Of a DNA stretch of 64,000 bases, positions 34,143-42,872 are shown in pieces. This DNA is from Flintibacter sp. KGMB00164 (GTDB lineage: Bacteria; Bacillota; Clostridia; Oscillospirales; Oscillospiraceae), in the NCBI RefSeq assembly GCF_008727735.1, contig NZ_CP044227.1, positions 682,001 through 746,000 of the forward strand, read 5' to 3'. Made by a program: the position numbers and the translations under genes. Positions within the stretch are counted from its first letter, which is position 1; the number at the start of each line of letters is the position of its first letter. The notes below the pieces were generated by a model, which worked only from the letters and a program-made list of their open reading frames with translations, ran no database searches and was not told the DNA's origin.

Positions 34143-35006
34143 ATGGCTACCACCTATAACAATTTATTCCTGGATACCCGGGCGCGTCTGCGTAAGGCAG
34201 GGATCGAGGCAGGACAGCTGGAGGCCCGGGAGCTTATTTGCTATGCGGCGGATAAGAGCCGGGAGCAGTTTTACCGGGACATGCCCCTGTATGTTTCAGG
34301 CGAGATGGAGCGCCGGGTGGAAGAGCTGGTGCAGCGCCGCCTGGCAGGAGAGCCGGTGGCCTATATCGTGGGCGAGTGGGAGTTTTACGGACTGCCCCTG
34401 AATATCTCCAACGACGTGCTCATTCCCCGCATCGACACCGAGGTGCTGGCCGAGCGGGGCATCCTGCGGGCCAGAGCGGCGGGAGAGGGAGCCCGGGTGC
34501 TGGATCTGTGCGCTGGAAGCGGCTGTGTGGGATTGGCCATCGCCGCCAACGCCCCAGACTGCCGGGTGGTGCTGGGCGAGCTGTCCGAGGGTGCTCTGCG
34601 GGTGTGCAAGCAGAATGTGCGCCGCAACGAGCTTAACGCCCGGGTGACCTGTCTGTCGGTGAACGCCATGGAGCCCCCCGCCTCCTCTCTGTGGGATTTT
34701 GACGTAATTGTGAGCAATCCTCCCTACATCCCCACCGGAGACATTGAAGGACTGGACCACAGCGTAAAGGACTACGAACCTCACATGGCTCTGGACGGCG
34801 GCGCAGACGGTCTGGATTTTTACCGCTTTATCGCTGCCAAATGGAAAAATGCCATCCGTCTGGGCGGCTCTCTCATTTTTGAGGTAGGAATCGGACAGGC
34901 TCCGGATGTGGAAAATATTCTGGCCCAGAACGGATTTGAACAGATCCAGACCACCGCTGACACCCAGGGAATCTGGCGTGTTGTGGAGGGAACTATCAAC
35001 GGATAA
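34143..35006 (+). CDS. prmC: Release factor glutamine methyltransferase
   Basis: A 287-aa SAM-dependent enzyme that N5-methylates the GGQ glutamine of release factors. N-terminal helical RF-binding domain, then the Rossmann motif VLDLCAGSGCVGLAIA and the catalytic SNPPYIP. ATG 34143 follows GGAAGGTGAGG; an upstream in-frame start at 34077 has no ribosome binding site. In many Firmicutes prfA follows, but here recA does, after 68 bases of GC-rich hairpin sequence. Confidence 0.93.
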   Translation: MATTYNNLFLDTRARLRKAGIEAGQLEARELICYAADKSREQFYRDMPLYVSGEMERRVEELVQRRLAGEPVAYIVGEWEFYGLPLNISNDVLIPRIDTEVLAERGILRARAAGEGARVLDLCAGSGCVGLAIAANAPDCRVVLGELSEGALRVCKQNVRRNELNARVTCLSVNAMEPPASSLWDFDVIVSNPPYIPTGDIEGLDHSVKDYEPHMALDGGADGLDFYRFIAAKWKNAIRLGGSLIFEVGIGQAPDVENILAQNGFEQIQTTADTQGIWRVVEGTING

Positions 35007-35074
35007 ACCCGTGCCCGCCGGCGCGGGAGAGCTGGGCGGCCCGGCCGCCGACGGAAGAAAAGGAGTAATCAGAT

Positions 35075-36184
35075 ATGGCAACCAAAAAGCCTGTGGTGGA
35101 GAGCGCCGCTCCCGCCTCGGATAAGAAGAAAGCGTTGGAGACCGCCATGGCCCAGATCGAGCGGGCCTACGGCAAGGGTTCCATTATGCGTCTGGGAGAG
35201 AATGTGGACGTGATGGTGGAGTCCATCCCCACCGGCTCTCTCTCCTTGGACCTGGCTCTGGGCATCGGAGGTATGCCCCGGGGCCGTATCATTGAGATCT
35301 ATGGACCGGAATCCTCCGGTAAGACCACCCTGGCCCTCCATGTGGTGGCCGAGGCTCAGAAGCGGGGCGGCGAGGTGGCCTTTATCGACGCCGAGCATGC
35401 CCTGGATCCCACCTATGCCCGGGCCTTGGGCGTGGATATCGACTCCATGCTGATTGCCCAGCCCGACACCGGCGAGCAGGGCCTGGAGATCTGTGAGGCT
35501 CTGGTGCGCTCGGGTGCTATCGACGTGGTGGTCGTGGACTCGGTGGCAGCCCTGACTCCCCGGGCGGAGATCGAGGGCGACATGGGCGACAGCCACGTGG
35601 GTCTGCTGGCCCGGCTGATGAGCCAGGCTCTGCGTAAGCTGGCCGGCTCTATCGCCAAGACCAACTGTATCGTGATCTTCATCAACCAGCTGCGTGAAAA
35701 GGTGGGCGTGGTTTACGGCAACCCCGAGGTCACCACCGGCGGCCGGGCGCTGAAGTTCTACTCCTCCGTGCGTATCGACGTGCGGCGCATCGAGGCTCTG
35801 AAGAGCGGCTCCGAAATCATCGGTAACCGCACCCGAGCCAAGATCGTGAAGAATAAGGTAGCTCCCCCCTTCCGGGAGGCGGAGTTTGATATCATGTACG
35901 GCGAAGGCATCTCCAAGGTGGGCGAGCTTATCGACCTGGGTGTGAAGCTGGATCTGGTGCAGAAGAGCGGCTCCTGGTTTGCCATGGGCGAGCTGCGCCT
36001 GGGTCAGGGCCGGGATGCTGCTAAGCAGTTCCTGCGGGATAATCCCGATCTGGCCGACGAGCTGGAGGCCAAGATCCGTGCCAACTCCTTCAAGCTCCTG
36101 TCCAAGCAGGGCCAGGCGGCTGCCCGGGCTGCGGGACGTGCGGTGGATATCTCCGCCGACGACTTCCAGGACGGCGAGGACTAA
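35075..36184 (+). CDS. recA: Recombinase RecA
   Basis: A 369-aa ATP-dependent strand-exchange protein and LexA coprotease. Walker [10 protein letters not shown] at 77-85, Walker [14 protein letters not shown], the NQLREKVGV glutamine switch and loop L2 [13 protein letters not shown] are present. The C-terminal tail is short and acidic (DFQDGED). ATG 35075 follows AAAAGGAG. I found no obvious Firmicute LexA box (CGAAC-N4-GTTCG) in the 68-base gap before it. recX starts at the base after the stop. Confidence 0.97.
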   Translation: MATKKPVVESAAPASDKKKALETAMAQIERAYGKGSIMRLGENVDVMVESIPTGSLSLDLALGIGGMPRGRIIEIYGPESSGKTTLALHVVAEAQKRGGEVAFIDAEHALDPTYARALGVDIDSMLIAQPDTGEQGLEICEALVRSGAIDVVVVDSVAALTPRAEIEGDMGDSHVGLLARLMSQALRKLAGSIAKTNCIVIFINQLREKVGVVYGNPEVTTGGRALKFYSSVRIDVRRIEALKSGSEIIGNRTRAKIVKNKVAPPFREAEFDIMYGEGISKVGELIDLGVKLDLVQKSGSWFAMGELRLGQGRDAAKQFLRDNPDLADELEAKIRANSFKLLSKQGQAAARAAGRAVDISADDFQDGED

Positions 36185-36802
36185 GTGAAGATCGTACAGC
36201 TCAAGCCCTCCCAGCGTGTTCAGGGCCGATGGCTGGCCCAGCTGGAGGACGGTACACTGCTCCGTGTGGGCGAAAATGAGGTGCTGAACTTCTCTTTGTA
36301 CGGAGGGAAGGAACTGACCGAGGAAGAACTCCGGGCCATCATCCAGGCTGCCCGGAAGAGTGGGCTGAAAGAAAAAGCCCTCAATCTGGCTGCCTCCAAG
36401 CCCATCTCCCGCCGGGAGATGGAGCGCAAGCTGGAGAGCTGGGAGGCCAGTGAGGAGGAAACTGCCCAGATCTGCGACCGGCTGGAGGAACTGGGCCTGT
36501 TGGATGATCAGCGGTACGCCTGTACCGTGGTGCGCCACTACTCTGGGAAGGGCTATGGCGTGCGGAAACTCCAGGACGAACTCTACCGCCGGGGAGTGCC
36601 CCGGGAGATGTGGGAGCAGGCCCTGGAAGAGGCTCAGGATCCTACAAACGCCATTGAGGCCTTCGTGGCCAAGAAGCTTGCCGGGAAAGAAGTGGACCGC
36701 CGGGAACTCAAGCGGGTCTCCGACGCGCTGCTGCGCCGGGGCTACCAATGGCAGGAGATCCGACCGGTCCTGGACCGGTACAGCCGGGACGATCTGGATT
36801 GA
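36185..36802 (+). CDS. recX: Regulatory protein RecX
   Basis: A 205-aa modulator that caps or inhibits RecA filaments. Three-helix repeats are visible, with signatures SRREMERKLESW, LEELGLLDDQRYA and GYGVRKLQDELYRRGV. The start is GTG directly after the recA TAA, so translation is coupled. The extra N-terminal ~60 residues before the first repeat resemble those of other clostridial RecX proteins. Confidence 0.9.
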   Translation: MKIVQLKPSQRVQGRWLAQLEDGTLLRVGENEVLNFSLYGGKELTEEELRAIIQAARKSGLKEKALNLAASKPISRREMERKLESWEASEEETAQICDRLEELGLLDDQRYACTVVRHYSGKGYGVRKLQDELYRRGVPREMWEQALEEAQDPTNAIEAFVAKKLAGKEVDRRELKRVSDALLRRGYQWQEIRPVLDRYSRDDLD

Positions 36803-36828
36803 AAAATGACAAGATTAGGAGCGATATG

Positions 36829-38154
36829 ATGCCTTATAAGATTGCCTTTGTTTCCCTGGGCTGTGCGAAGAACTTGGTGAATACTGAGCAGATGATGGCC
36901 CTGTGTCGCAAGGCAGGTCACACAGTCACCGGAGAGCCTGAGGGGGCTGACGTGGCGGTGCTGAATACCTGCGGGTTTATTGAGTCGGCCAAGAGCGAGG
37001 CCATTGAAAATATCTTGGAGCTGGCCCAGCTCAAGCAGGCCGGCAAGCTGAAGAAGCTGTTGGTGGCCGGATGCCTGACCCAGCGCTACCCCGATGACAT
37101 TCGTAAGGAACTGCCCGAGGTGGACGGTATGCTGGGAACCGGCAGCTACACCGATGTGGTTACCGCCGTGGAGGAGCTGATGGCCGGGGAGCGGCCGGAG
37201 CACTTTGAGCGGATCGACCGGGCCTATGACGACGGGGAGCGGATGGTCACCACGCCTCCCTACACCGCCTATTTGAAGATTGCAGAGGGATGCAGCAACG
37301 GCTGCGCCTTCTGCATCATCCCCAAACTCCGTGGCCGCTACCGCAGCCGCACCATGGATCATCTGCTGGAGGAGGCCAAGTCTCTGGCCGATTCCGGGGT
37401 GAAGGAGCTTATCGTCATTGCTCAGGACATCACCCGCTACGGCAGCGACCTGGGGGAGGGCACCACACTGGCAGGCCTTTTGAAGGAACTGTGCAAGCTG
37501 CCCTTCCATTGGATCCGCCTGCACTACCTCTATCCCGAGGCCATCACCGACGAACTGGTGGAGGTCATTGCCAGCGAGAAGAAGATCGTCCACTATCTGG
37601 ACATCCCCATCCAGCACTGCAATGACGGGATCTTGAAGGCGATGCGCCGCCGCAATACGAAGGTGGAGCTGGAAGAGCTGTTTGCCCGTTTGCGCAAAGC
37701 CATCCCCGATGTGGTGATCCGCACCTCTTTGATCTGTGGTCTGCCCGGCGAGGGCGAGGCGGAATTTGAGGAGCTGTGTGAGTTCCTCAAGGAGCAGAAG
37801 CTTCAGCGGGCCGGTGTATTCCAGTTCTCCCCGGAGGAGGGCACCCTGGCTGAGAAGATGGAAAACCAGGTGGACCCTGATGTGGCGGCCCGCCGGGTAG
37901 AGCTGGTAGTGGATCTCCAGTCCCGGATTATGGATGAGTACAACGAGGAGCGCCTGGGAACTGTGATGGAAGTGCTCTGCGAGGGCTTTGACAGCCAGGC
38001 GGGATGCTTCGTGGGCCGGACCTATGCCGACTCGGTGGAGATCGATGGCCACGTGTACTTTACCGCCGCAGGACTGGTGCCGGCCGGCGAGTTTGTCCAT
38101 GTGCGCATCACCGGTGTGTCCGACGGTGATCTGACCGGTGAGATTGAAGAGTAA
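36829..38154 (+). CDS. rimO: Ribosomal protein S12 methylthiotransferase
   Basis: A 441-aa radical SAM enzyme that adds a methylthio group to an aspartate of ribosomal protein S12. The N-terminal MTTase domain has three cluster cysteines (SLGCAKNLVN, NTCGF, GCLTQRY). The radical SAM motif is EGCSNGCAFC, and a TRAM domain closes the protein (SQAGCFVGRTYADSVEID). The SLGCAKNLVNTE start favours RimO over MiaB/MtaB. Two adjacent ATGs (36826, 36829) are possible; the second is seven bases from AGGAG. Confidence 0.93.
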   Translation: MPYKIAFVSLGCAKNLVNTEQMMALCRKAGHTVTGEPEGADVAVLNTCGFIESAKSEAIENILELAQLKQAGKLKKLLVAGCLTQRYPDDIRKELPEVDGMLGTGSYTDVVTAVEELMAGERPEHFERIDRAYDDGERMVTTPPYTAYLKIAEGCSNGCAFCIIPKLRGRYRSRTMDHLLEEAKSLADSGVKELIVIAQDITRYGSDLGEGTTLAGLLKELCKLPFHWIRLHYLYPEAITDELVEVIASEKKIVHYLDIPIQHCNDGILKAMRRRNTKVELEELFARLRKAIPDVVIRTSLICGLPGEGEAEFEELCEFLKEQKLQRAGVFQFSPEEGTLAEKMENQVDPDVAARRVELVVDLQSRIMDEYNEERLGTVMEVLCEGFDSQAGCFVGRTYADSVEIDGHVYFTAAGLVPAGEFVHVRITGVSDGDLTGEIEE

Positions 38155-38185
38155 GGAAGAAGAGTAAGAGGAGCTGAATATTCTC

Positions 38186-38713
38186 ATGAATACCGCAAAT
38201 AAGCTGACCCTGGCTCGGGTGGTTATGATCCCCCTGTTTTTGCTGGTGCTTTACCTGCATGTGCCGGGGGCCAACTACTGGGCGCTGGCCATTTTTATCG
38301 TAGCCAGTCTCACTGACACGCTGGACGGATACATCGCCCGGCACTACAACCAGACTACCGACTTCGGCAAGTTTATGGATCCTCTGGCGGATAAATGTCT
38401 GGTGACGGCCGCCATGCTGTGGTTTGTAGAGATTGGTCACATGCCGGGCTGGGCGCTGCTCATTGTCATCGTGCGGGAGTTTGCCGTGTCCGGACTGCGG
38501 ATGGTGGCTGCCGACAAGGGACGGGTTATTGCTGCTGGATGGTCCGGCAAGGTAAAGACCGCTTCTACCATGGTTTGCATCTGCCTGATGCTGCTGCTGC
38601 CCCGGTTTGTGGAGCTCAGCGCGATCTGTGTAGCGGTGATCGTACTGACCACCATCTGGTCGGGCGTAGAATATTTTATGAAGAATCTGGACGTTCTGTC
38701 TGAGGTAAAGTAA
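38186..38713 (+). CDS. pgsA: CDP-diacylglycerol-glycerol-3-phosphate 3-phosphatidyltransferase
   Basis: A 175-aa membrane enzyme committing CDP-diacylglycerol to phosphatidylglycerol. The CDP-alcohol phosphotransferase motif D-G-x2-A-R-x8-G-x3-D-x3-D is complete in DTLDGYIAR...GKFMDPLAD. About six membrane helices. ATG 38186 lies within the rimO-pgsA-yitT run; the weak GAGGAGC ribosome binding site is about 14 bases upstream. Confidence 0.93.
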   Translation: MNTANKLTLARVVMIPLFLLVLYLHVPGANYWALAIFIVASLTDTLDGYIARHYNQTTDFGKFMDPLADKCLVTAAMLWFVEIGHMPGWALLIVIVREFAVSGLRMVAADKGRVIAAGWSGKVKTASTMVCICLMLLLPRFVELSAICVAVIVLTTIWSGVEYFMKNLDVLSEVK

Positions 38714-38726
38714 ACGAGGTGCCAGC

Positions 38727-39605
38727 GTGAACCAGATAAAAAAGCGGGATCTGGCAGAATCGGTGGTTGCACGGCTGATTATCTCCACCATTTCTGCGCT
38801 GATCGTAGCAGTAAACCTCAACAGCTTCGTTCAGGCGGGAGATCTGTTCCCGGGAGGCTTTACCGGACTAACCCGCCTGATTATGCGATGTGCCTGGGAG
38901 TTTGCGGGAGTAGAGCTTCCCTTTGGCCCCATTAACATCGCCATCAATGCTTTGCCTGCCCTCTTCTGCCTGAAGTACGTGGGCAAGCGCTTCACCCTTT
39001 GGTCCTGCTTTGTCATCGTACTTACCAGTATTTTTACTGACTTGGTACCCTCTTTCCCCATTACGGAGGATCCTTTGCTGGTGGCGGTGTTCGGCGGACT
39101 GATTAACGGTGTGTCCATTGGTATTTGCCTCTATGTCCGCATCACCAGCGGCGGTACCGACTTCATTGCTATTCCCTTGATGGAGCGGTGGAACGTGAGT
39201 ACCTGGAACTACATCCTGGCGGGCAATGTGGTGATGCTGCTGATCGCAGGCGCCCTGTTCGGCTGGGAATCGGCCTTGTACTCGATTATTTTCCAGTTTG
39301 CCTCGACCCAGGTCGTACGAGTTATGGATCCGGACAGCACGCAGGTTACGGTACTCATTGTCACCGGACGGGAAAGCGCTGGCGGCGTGTGTGCCCAGAT
39401 TCAGGAATTGCACCATACTGCAACCTTGGTTGAGGGTGTGGGGCTTTACAACGGCGAGCGCTGTGTTCTGATTTACACAGTGGTCTATGTGGGTGAGGTT
39501 CGGAAAATGACCCGTATGGTCCATCAGGCGGATCCCAAGGCATTTATCAATGTCTTGCGTACCGAGCGCCTGGCGGGAAACTTCTACCGCAGGCCCAGAG
39601 ATTAA
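38727..39605 (+). CDS. YitT-family membrane protein (DUF161 + DUF2179)
   Basis: A 292-aa protein with about five or six membrane helices followed by a cytosolic C-terminal DUF2179 domain (TQVTVLIVTGRESAG ... DPKAFINVLRTERLAG). The N-terminal part has the family motifs FVQAGDLFPGGFTGLTRL and YVRITSGGTDFIAIPL. The transport role is suspected but not established. GTG start 38727 with GAGGTG upstream, 13 bases after pgsA. It ends in a bidirectional terminator. Confidence 0.88.
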   Translation: MNQIKKRDLAESVVARLIISTISALIVAVNLNSFVQAGDLFPGGFTGLTRLIMRCAWEFAGVELPFGPINIAINALPALFCLKYVGKRFTLWSCFVIVLTSIFTDLVPSFPITEDPLLVAVFGGLINGVSIGICLYVRITSGGTDFIAIPLMERWNVSTWNYILAGNVVMLLIAGALFGWESALYSIIFQFASTQVVRVMDPDSTQVTVLIVTGRESAGGVCAQIQELHHTATLVEGVGLYNGERCVLIYTVVYVGEVRKMTRMVHQADPKAFINVLRTERLAGNFYRRPRD

Positions 39606-39609
39606 ATAC

Positions 39610-39643
39610 AAAAAATGGAGCGGCATATGCCGCTCCATTTTTT
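39610..39643 (+). terminator. Bidirectional terminator between yitT and the araC-type gene
   Basis: AAAAAATGGAGCGGCAT/ATGCCGCTCCATTTTTT, a perfect palindrome usable by both converging transcripts. Confidence 0.92.
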
Positions 39644-39659
39644 ATGCGCAGTGTGAAAA

Positions 39660-40511
39660 TCAGCCTTTCCCGGACTTCCCGTTTTCCCGCAGCAGAACCT
39701 GGTCGCTGGTCTGATACTCTCGGGCATAGCGTCCGGGGGAGGTGCCGGTGAGATGACCAAAGGTGCGGATAAAGTGGGAGTTGTCGGAGAAGCCGGACAT
39801 CTCGCCGGCCTGCTGGACGCTTACACCTTCCTTAAGAAGCTGACGGGCCCGCAGAACCCGGCTGTAGATAATGTACTCCATTACGGAGAAACCGGTGGCC
39901 GATTTGAAGATGCGGCACAGATAGTGCTTGCTGATATAGAACTGGTTGGCGATCTGGTCCAGGGTCAAAGGCTCGGAGAGATTATTGCGGATATAGTCCA
40001 GAATAGGAGCGACCCGGAGAAAATCCTTGTTGCGCACTGCGTCGCCGGCGGTGGCAGAGGTGAGAATCGGGGCGGCCCGCAGGAGCAGATTCAAAAGTGC
40101 AATGGTCTGGTGGATATCGCTGCCGAAGCTGCCGTCGTTTTTGTTGCGCTCCAGAGCCTGGAAGAGCTCGATGATCTCAATCATCTGCTCGCTGGTCATG
40201 GCAGCGCGAAGAAAGCTGTCCCGGGTCAGCTGCATAAAGTCGGTCTGGGGGGTAGACAGGTCGGAGAGAGTCTTGCGGCTGACGTGGAGCACATAGCGGG
40301 CGTGAAAGCCGGTGGCAATGGTGCGGTGGAGGGTATTTTCACCAATTAAATATAAAGTGCCGCGGCGCAGGGGATAGACCTGGTCGCTGACAAAAATATT
40401 GCCCGGGCTGGTGAGGGGCAGAAAAAGTTCATAGTAGTCATGGAAATGGAGCCGGCTCATGCTCCAGGTTTCATTGTGGTTGAGCTGAAGATGGAAGTCA
40501 ACATTGGTCAT
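39660..40511 (-). CDS. AraC-family transcriptional regulator
   Basis: A 283-aa regulator with an N-terminal cupin-like sensing domain (HFHDYYELFLPL, RRGTLYLIGENTLH) and a C-terminal double helix-turn-helix (LTLDQIANQFYISKHYLCRIFK, VQQAGEMSGFSDNSHFIRTF). The ATG at 40511 has GGGAGG seven bases upstream on the minus strand; a TTG at 40547 would add 12 residues with no ribosome binding site. It is divergent from the gct-gcd-hgd cluster and is the obvious candidate regulator for it, with a 9-bp inverted repeat in the shared upstream region (inference). Confidence 0.9.
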   Translation of the reverse strand: MTNVDFHLQLNHNETWSMSRLHFHDYYELFLPLTSPGNIFVSDQVYPLRRGTLYLIGENTLHRTIATGFHARYVLHVSRKTLSDLSTPQTDFMQLTRDSFLRAAMTSEQMIEIIELFQALERNKNDGSFGSDIHQTIALLNLLLRAAPILTSATAGDAVRNKDFLRVAPILDYIRNNLSEPLTLDQIANQFYISKHYLCRIFKSATGFSVMEYIIYSRVLRARQLLKEGVSVQQAGEMSGFSDNSHFIRTFGHLTGTSPGRYAREYQTSDQVLLRENGKSGKG

Positions 40512-40600
40512 ATAAGGGCCTCCCGCTGGAAGAACTGTACAATTCAAGCAAAAACAAAGGGCAGAGACTTGCCCGTTTTTGTTGGTTGTGTTATGATAGC

Positions 40601-40629
40601 ATTATAGCACGGGAAGCGAATATATGCAA
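40601..40629 (-). promoter_or_regulatory. Promoter of the AraC-family regulator
   Basis: On the minus strand TTGCAT (40624-40629), 17-base spacer, perfect TATAAT (40601-40606) with TGC before it. Confidence 0.75.
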
Positions 40630-40662
40630 ACTTTTCGCCAAGTTCCCCAAAGACCTTTTGCA

Positions 40663-40689
40663 CATCTTGTGATAGACTGGCACAAGATG
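40663..40689. promoter_or_regulatory. Perfect inverted repeat in the gctA upstream region (operator candidate)
   Basis: CATCTTGTG - nine bases - CACAAGATG. Both half sites are perfect, 86 bases before the gctA start and 34 bases upstream of the divergent regulator's -35. No convincing plus-strand -35/-10 was found, consistent with an activator-dependent promoter. Confidence 0.6.
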
Positions 40690-40774
40690 AACCAAAGCGT
40701 GTAATTTTGGAAATCACGCGAAGTCAGGGAATAAAAACCGTACATCAAAAAATTGTGTAATGGGGGTTTTCATT

Positions 40775-41872
40775 ATGAACAAAGTCTACACCTTGCACGA
40801 CGCGGTTGCGAAATTCGTCGAGAGCGGAGATTGCATCTCCTTCGGCGGCTTTACCACCAACCGTAAGCCCTATGCCGCGGTGGCTGAGATCCTGCGTCAG
40901 GGCCAGAAGGACTTCACCGTCTGGGCCGGTCCTGCCGGCGGCGACTGGGATATGCTGATCGGTGAGGGCCGTGTCAAGGCTTACATCAACTGCTATACCG
41001 CTAACTCCGGCTACACCAACGTTTCCCGCCGCTTCCGTGCTGCCATCGAGAAGGGCCAGCTGACCTACGAGGACTACTCTCAGGACGTGCTGATGCTTCA
41101 GCTGCATGCCGCTTCTCTGGGCCTGCCCTTCCTGCCCGTGCGTCTGATGCAGGGTTCCGGTCTGATGAAGTACTGGGGCATCAGCGAGGAGCAGCGCAAG
41201 ACCCTGGACAAGGTGGACGACCTGAAGTGCGTTGAGGTGGAGAACCCCTTCAACCCCGGTGAGAAGGTTGTTGCTGTTCCCGTGCCCAAGCTGGACACCG
41301 CTATCATCCACGTGCAGAAGGCTTCTCCCGATGGCACCTGCATCATCGAGGGCGACGAGTTCCACGATGTGGACATCGCTGTTGCCGCCCGTAAGGTCAT
41401 CGTCACCTGCGAGGATCTGGTCAGCGACGAGTACATCCGCCGCGATCCTACCCTGACCCGCATCTTCGGTCAGTGCGTGGACGCTGTTGTCCACTGCCCC
41501 TACGGCGCTTGGCCCTCTCAGTGCTACAACTACTACGACAACGACTCCCACGCTCTGAAGGAGTACGACAAGGCCTCCAAGTATCAGGACGTCGAGGATG
41601 CCAAGGCTCAGCTGGCTAAGGCTGCTGCCAAGGCTGAGAAGGCTGCCGCTGCCAAGCCCGACGACGCCAAGCTGGCCGAGGCTGCTGCCAAGGCTAAGAA
41701 GGCTGCTGAGGATGCTGAGGCCGGCGTGGCCATCCCCGAGACCTTCAAGGACTATCTGGATAAGTGGGTCTACAGCGTCAAGGATAACGACGAGCTGCTG
41801 GACAAGGTGGGCGGTTCCCGTCTGCTGCGCCTGAAGAACGAGCCCCACCTGGGTTATTCCACCAGACACTAA
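40775..41872 (+). CDS. gctA: Glutaconate (2-hydroxyglutarate) CoA-transferase subunit A
   Basis: A 365-aa alpha subunit of the transferase that moves CoA from acetyl-CoA to (R)-2-hydroxyglutarate. Class I CoA-transferase motifs GDCISFGGFTTNRKP and HVQKASPDGTCIIEG are clear. An Ala/Lys-rich segment (about residues 275-317), built from two similar ~20-residue halves, interrupts the C-terminal region and makes the protein longer than the ~320-aa Acidaminococcus subunit. ATG 40775 follows GGGGG by eight bases; ATG 40760 would overlap that site. It is the first gene of the hydroxyglutarate pathway cluster, with codon use strongly biased as in highly expressed genes. Confidence 0.93.
   Translation: MNKVYTLHDAVAKFVESGDCISFGGFTTNRKPYAAVAEILRQGQKDFTVWAGPAGGDWDMLIGEGRVKAYINCYTANSGYTNVSRRFRAAIEKGQLTYEDYSQDVLMLQLHAASLGLPFLPVRLMQGSGLMKYWGISEEQRKTLDKVDDLKCVEVENPFNPGEKVVAVPVPKLDTAIIHVQKASPDGTCIIEGDEFHDVDIAVAARKVIVTCEDLVSDEYIRRDPTLTRIFGQCVDAVVHCPYGAWPSQCYNYYDNDSHALKEYDKASKYQDVEDAKAQLAKAAAKAEKAAAAKPDDAKLAEAAAKAKKAAEDAEAGVAIPETFKDYLDKWVYSVKDNDELLDKVGGSRLLRLKNEPHLGYSTRH
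41597..41725 (+). repeat. Tandem Ala/Lys-coding duplication inside gctA
   Basis: Two copies of a ~60-bp segment around GCTGCTGCCAAGGCT encode AKAAAKAEKAAA and AEAAAKAKKAAE. The segment is predicted to be a single charged helix. Confidence 0.75.
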
Positions 41873-41893
41873 GAAGTAGGGAGGTATATTGTC

Positions 41894-42697
41894 ATGTCTG
41901 ATTATACTAAGTACACTAAGCAGGAGATGCAGGCTTACGCCATTGCTAAGAACATTAAGGAGAATCAGATCGTCATCGTGGGCACCGGCCTTCCTCTGAT
42001 CGGCGCCTCCCTGGCCAAGCGGGCTGTCTGCCCCTCCTGTCATCCCATCGTAGAGAGCGGTCTGATGGACTGCTCCCCCGTGGAAGTGCCCCGCTCCGTG
42101 GGTGACAACCGCTTCATGGCTCACTGTGCTGTGCAGTGGCCCAACATCCGCTTCATCGGCTTTGAGGCCAATGAGTGGCTGCACGATGCCGACCGTCTGG
42201 TGGCCTTCATCGGCGGCGCCCAGATCGATCCCTACGGAAACGTGAACTCCACCTGCATCTACGGCAAGGGCGACTATGTCAAGCCCCAGACCCGTTTCAC
42301 CGGTTCCGGCGGCGCCAACGGCATTGCCACCTACTGCAACACCATCATCATGATGCAGCACCAGAAGCGCCGCTTCATGGAGAAGATCGACTACATCACC
42401 TCCTGCGGCTGGATGGACGGCCCTGGCGGCCGTGAGCGCGCTGGCCTGCCCGGCAACCGTGGTCCCCAGATGGTTGTTACCGACCTGGGCATCATGAAGT
42501 TCGACGAGGAGACCAAGCGGATGTACCTGGCTTACTACTATCCGTTCTCCAGCCCCGAGATGGTTCAGGAGAACACCGGTTTCGAGATCGACGTGTCCCG
42601 CGCTGAGCTGATGGAGGGTCCCAGCCCCGACATCATCAAGCTGATCCGCGAGGAGATCGACCCCGGCCAGGCCTTCATCAAGGTCCCCAAGGAGTAA
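41894..42697 (+). CDS. gctB: Glutaconate (2-hydroxyglutarate) CoA-transferase subunit B
   Basis: A 267-aa beta subunit. The catalytic glutamate that carries CoA is E54 in PIVESGLMD, the same position as Glu54 in Acidaminococcus fermentans GctB. TGLPLIGASLAKR and GGAQIDPYGNVN are further family motifs. ATG 41894 after GGGAGG, 21 bases from gctA. Partner of GctA; together they make 2-hydroxyglutaryl-CoA for the HgdAB dehydratase encoded downstream. Confidence 0.94.
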   Translation: MSDYTKYTKQEMQAYAIAKNIKENQIVIVGTGLPLIGASLAKRAVCPSCHPIVESGLMDCSPVEVPRSVGDNRFMAHCAVQWPNIRFIGFEANEWLHDADRLVAFIGGAQIDPYGNVNSTCIYGKGDYVKPQTRFTGSGGANGIATYCNTIIMMQHQKRRFMEKIDYITSCGWMDGPGGRERAGLPGNRGPQMVVTDLGIMKFDEETKRMYLAYYYPFSSPEMVQENTGFEIDVSRAELMEGPSPDIIKLIREEIDPGQAFIKVPKE

Positions 42698-42712
42698 GAG
42701 AGTAAGACGCGG

Positions 42713-42811
42713 ATGAAACACAAAGGTGGGATCCTCTGGATCGTTTTGCTGCTGATCGGATTGATCTTAGTGGGTATTTGGCTTGAGCCAGTGCCTGTAT
42801 GCCTGTTTTAA
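42713..42811 (+). CDS. Candidate 32-aa single-pass membrane peptide
   Basis: A short frame between gctB and gcdA: four-residue charged start MKHK, a hydrophobic stretch of about 20 residues (ILWIVLLLIGLILVGIWL) and a short polar end. Predicted to be one transmembrane helix. The ribosome binding site is poor (GAGAG about 11 bases upstream). It could be an unannotated small subunit of the membrane decarboxylase or a chance frame in the 175-base gap; the strong hydrophobic profile is the only support. Confidence 0.35.
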   Translation: MKHKGGILWIVLLLIGLILVGIWLEPVPVCLF

Positions 42812-42872
42812 GGTGCGGCAGCCATCTGTATGTGTGACATCAACGACCAAATATTTAAAGGAGGAGTTTACA

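Noticed and set aside
35007..35074. SOS (LexA) box before recA
   Set aside because: Only GC-rich short hairpins are visible; no CGAAC-N4-GTTCG-like site could be found.
40681..40700. Sigma-54 promoter (TGGCAC near 40678) upstream of gctA
   Set aside because: The required TTGC-type -12 element is missing at the right distance, and AraC proteins do not work as sigma-54 activators.
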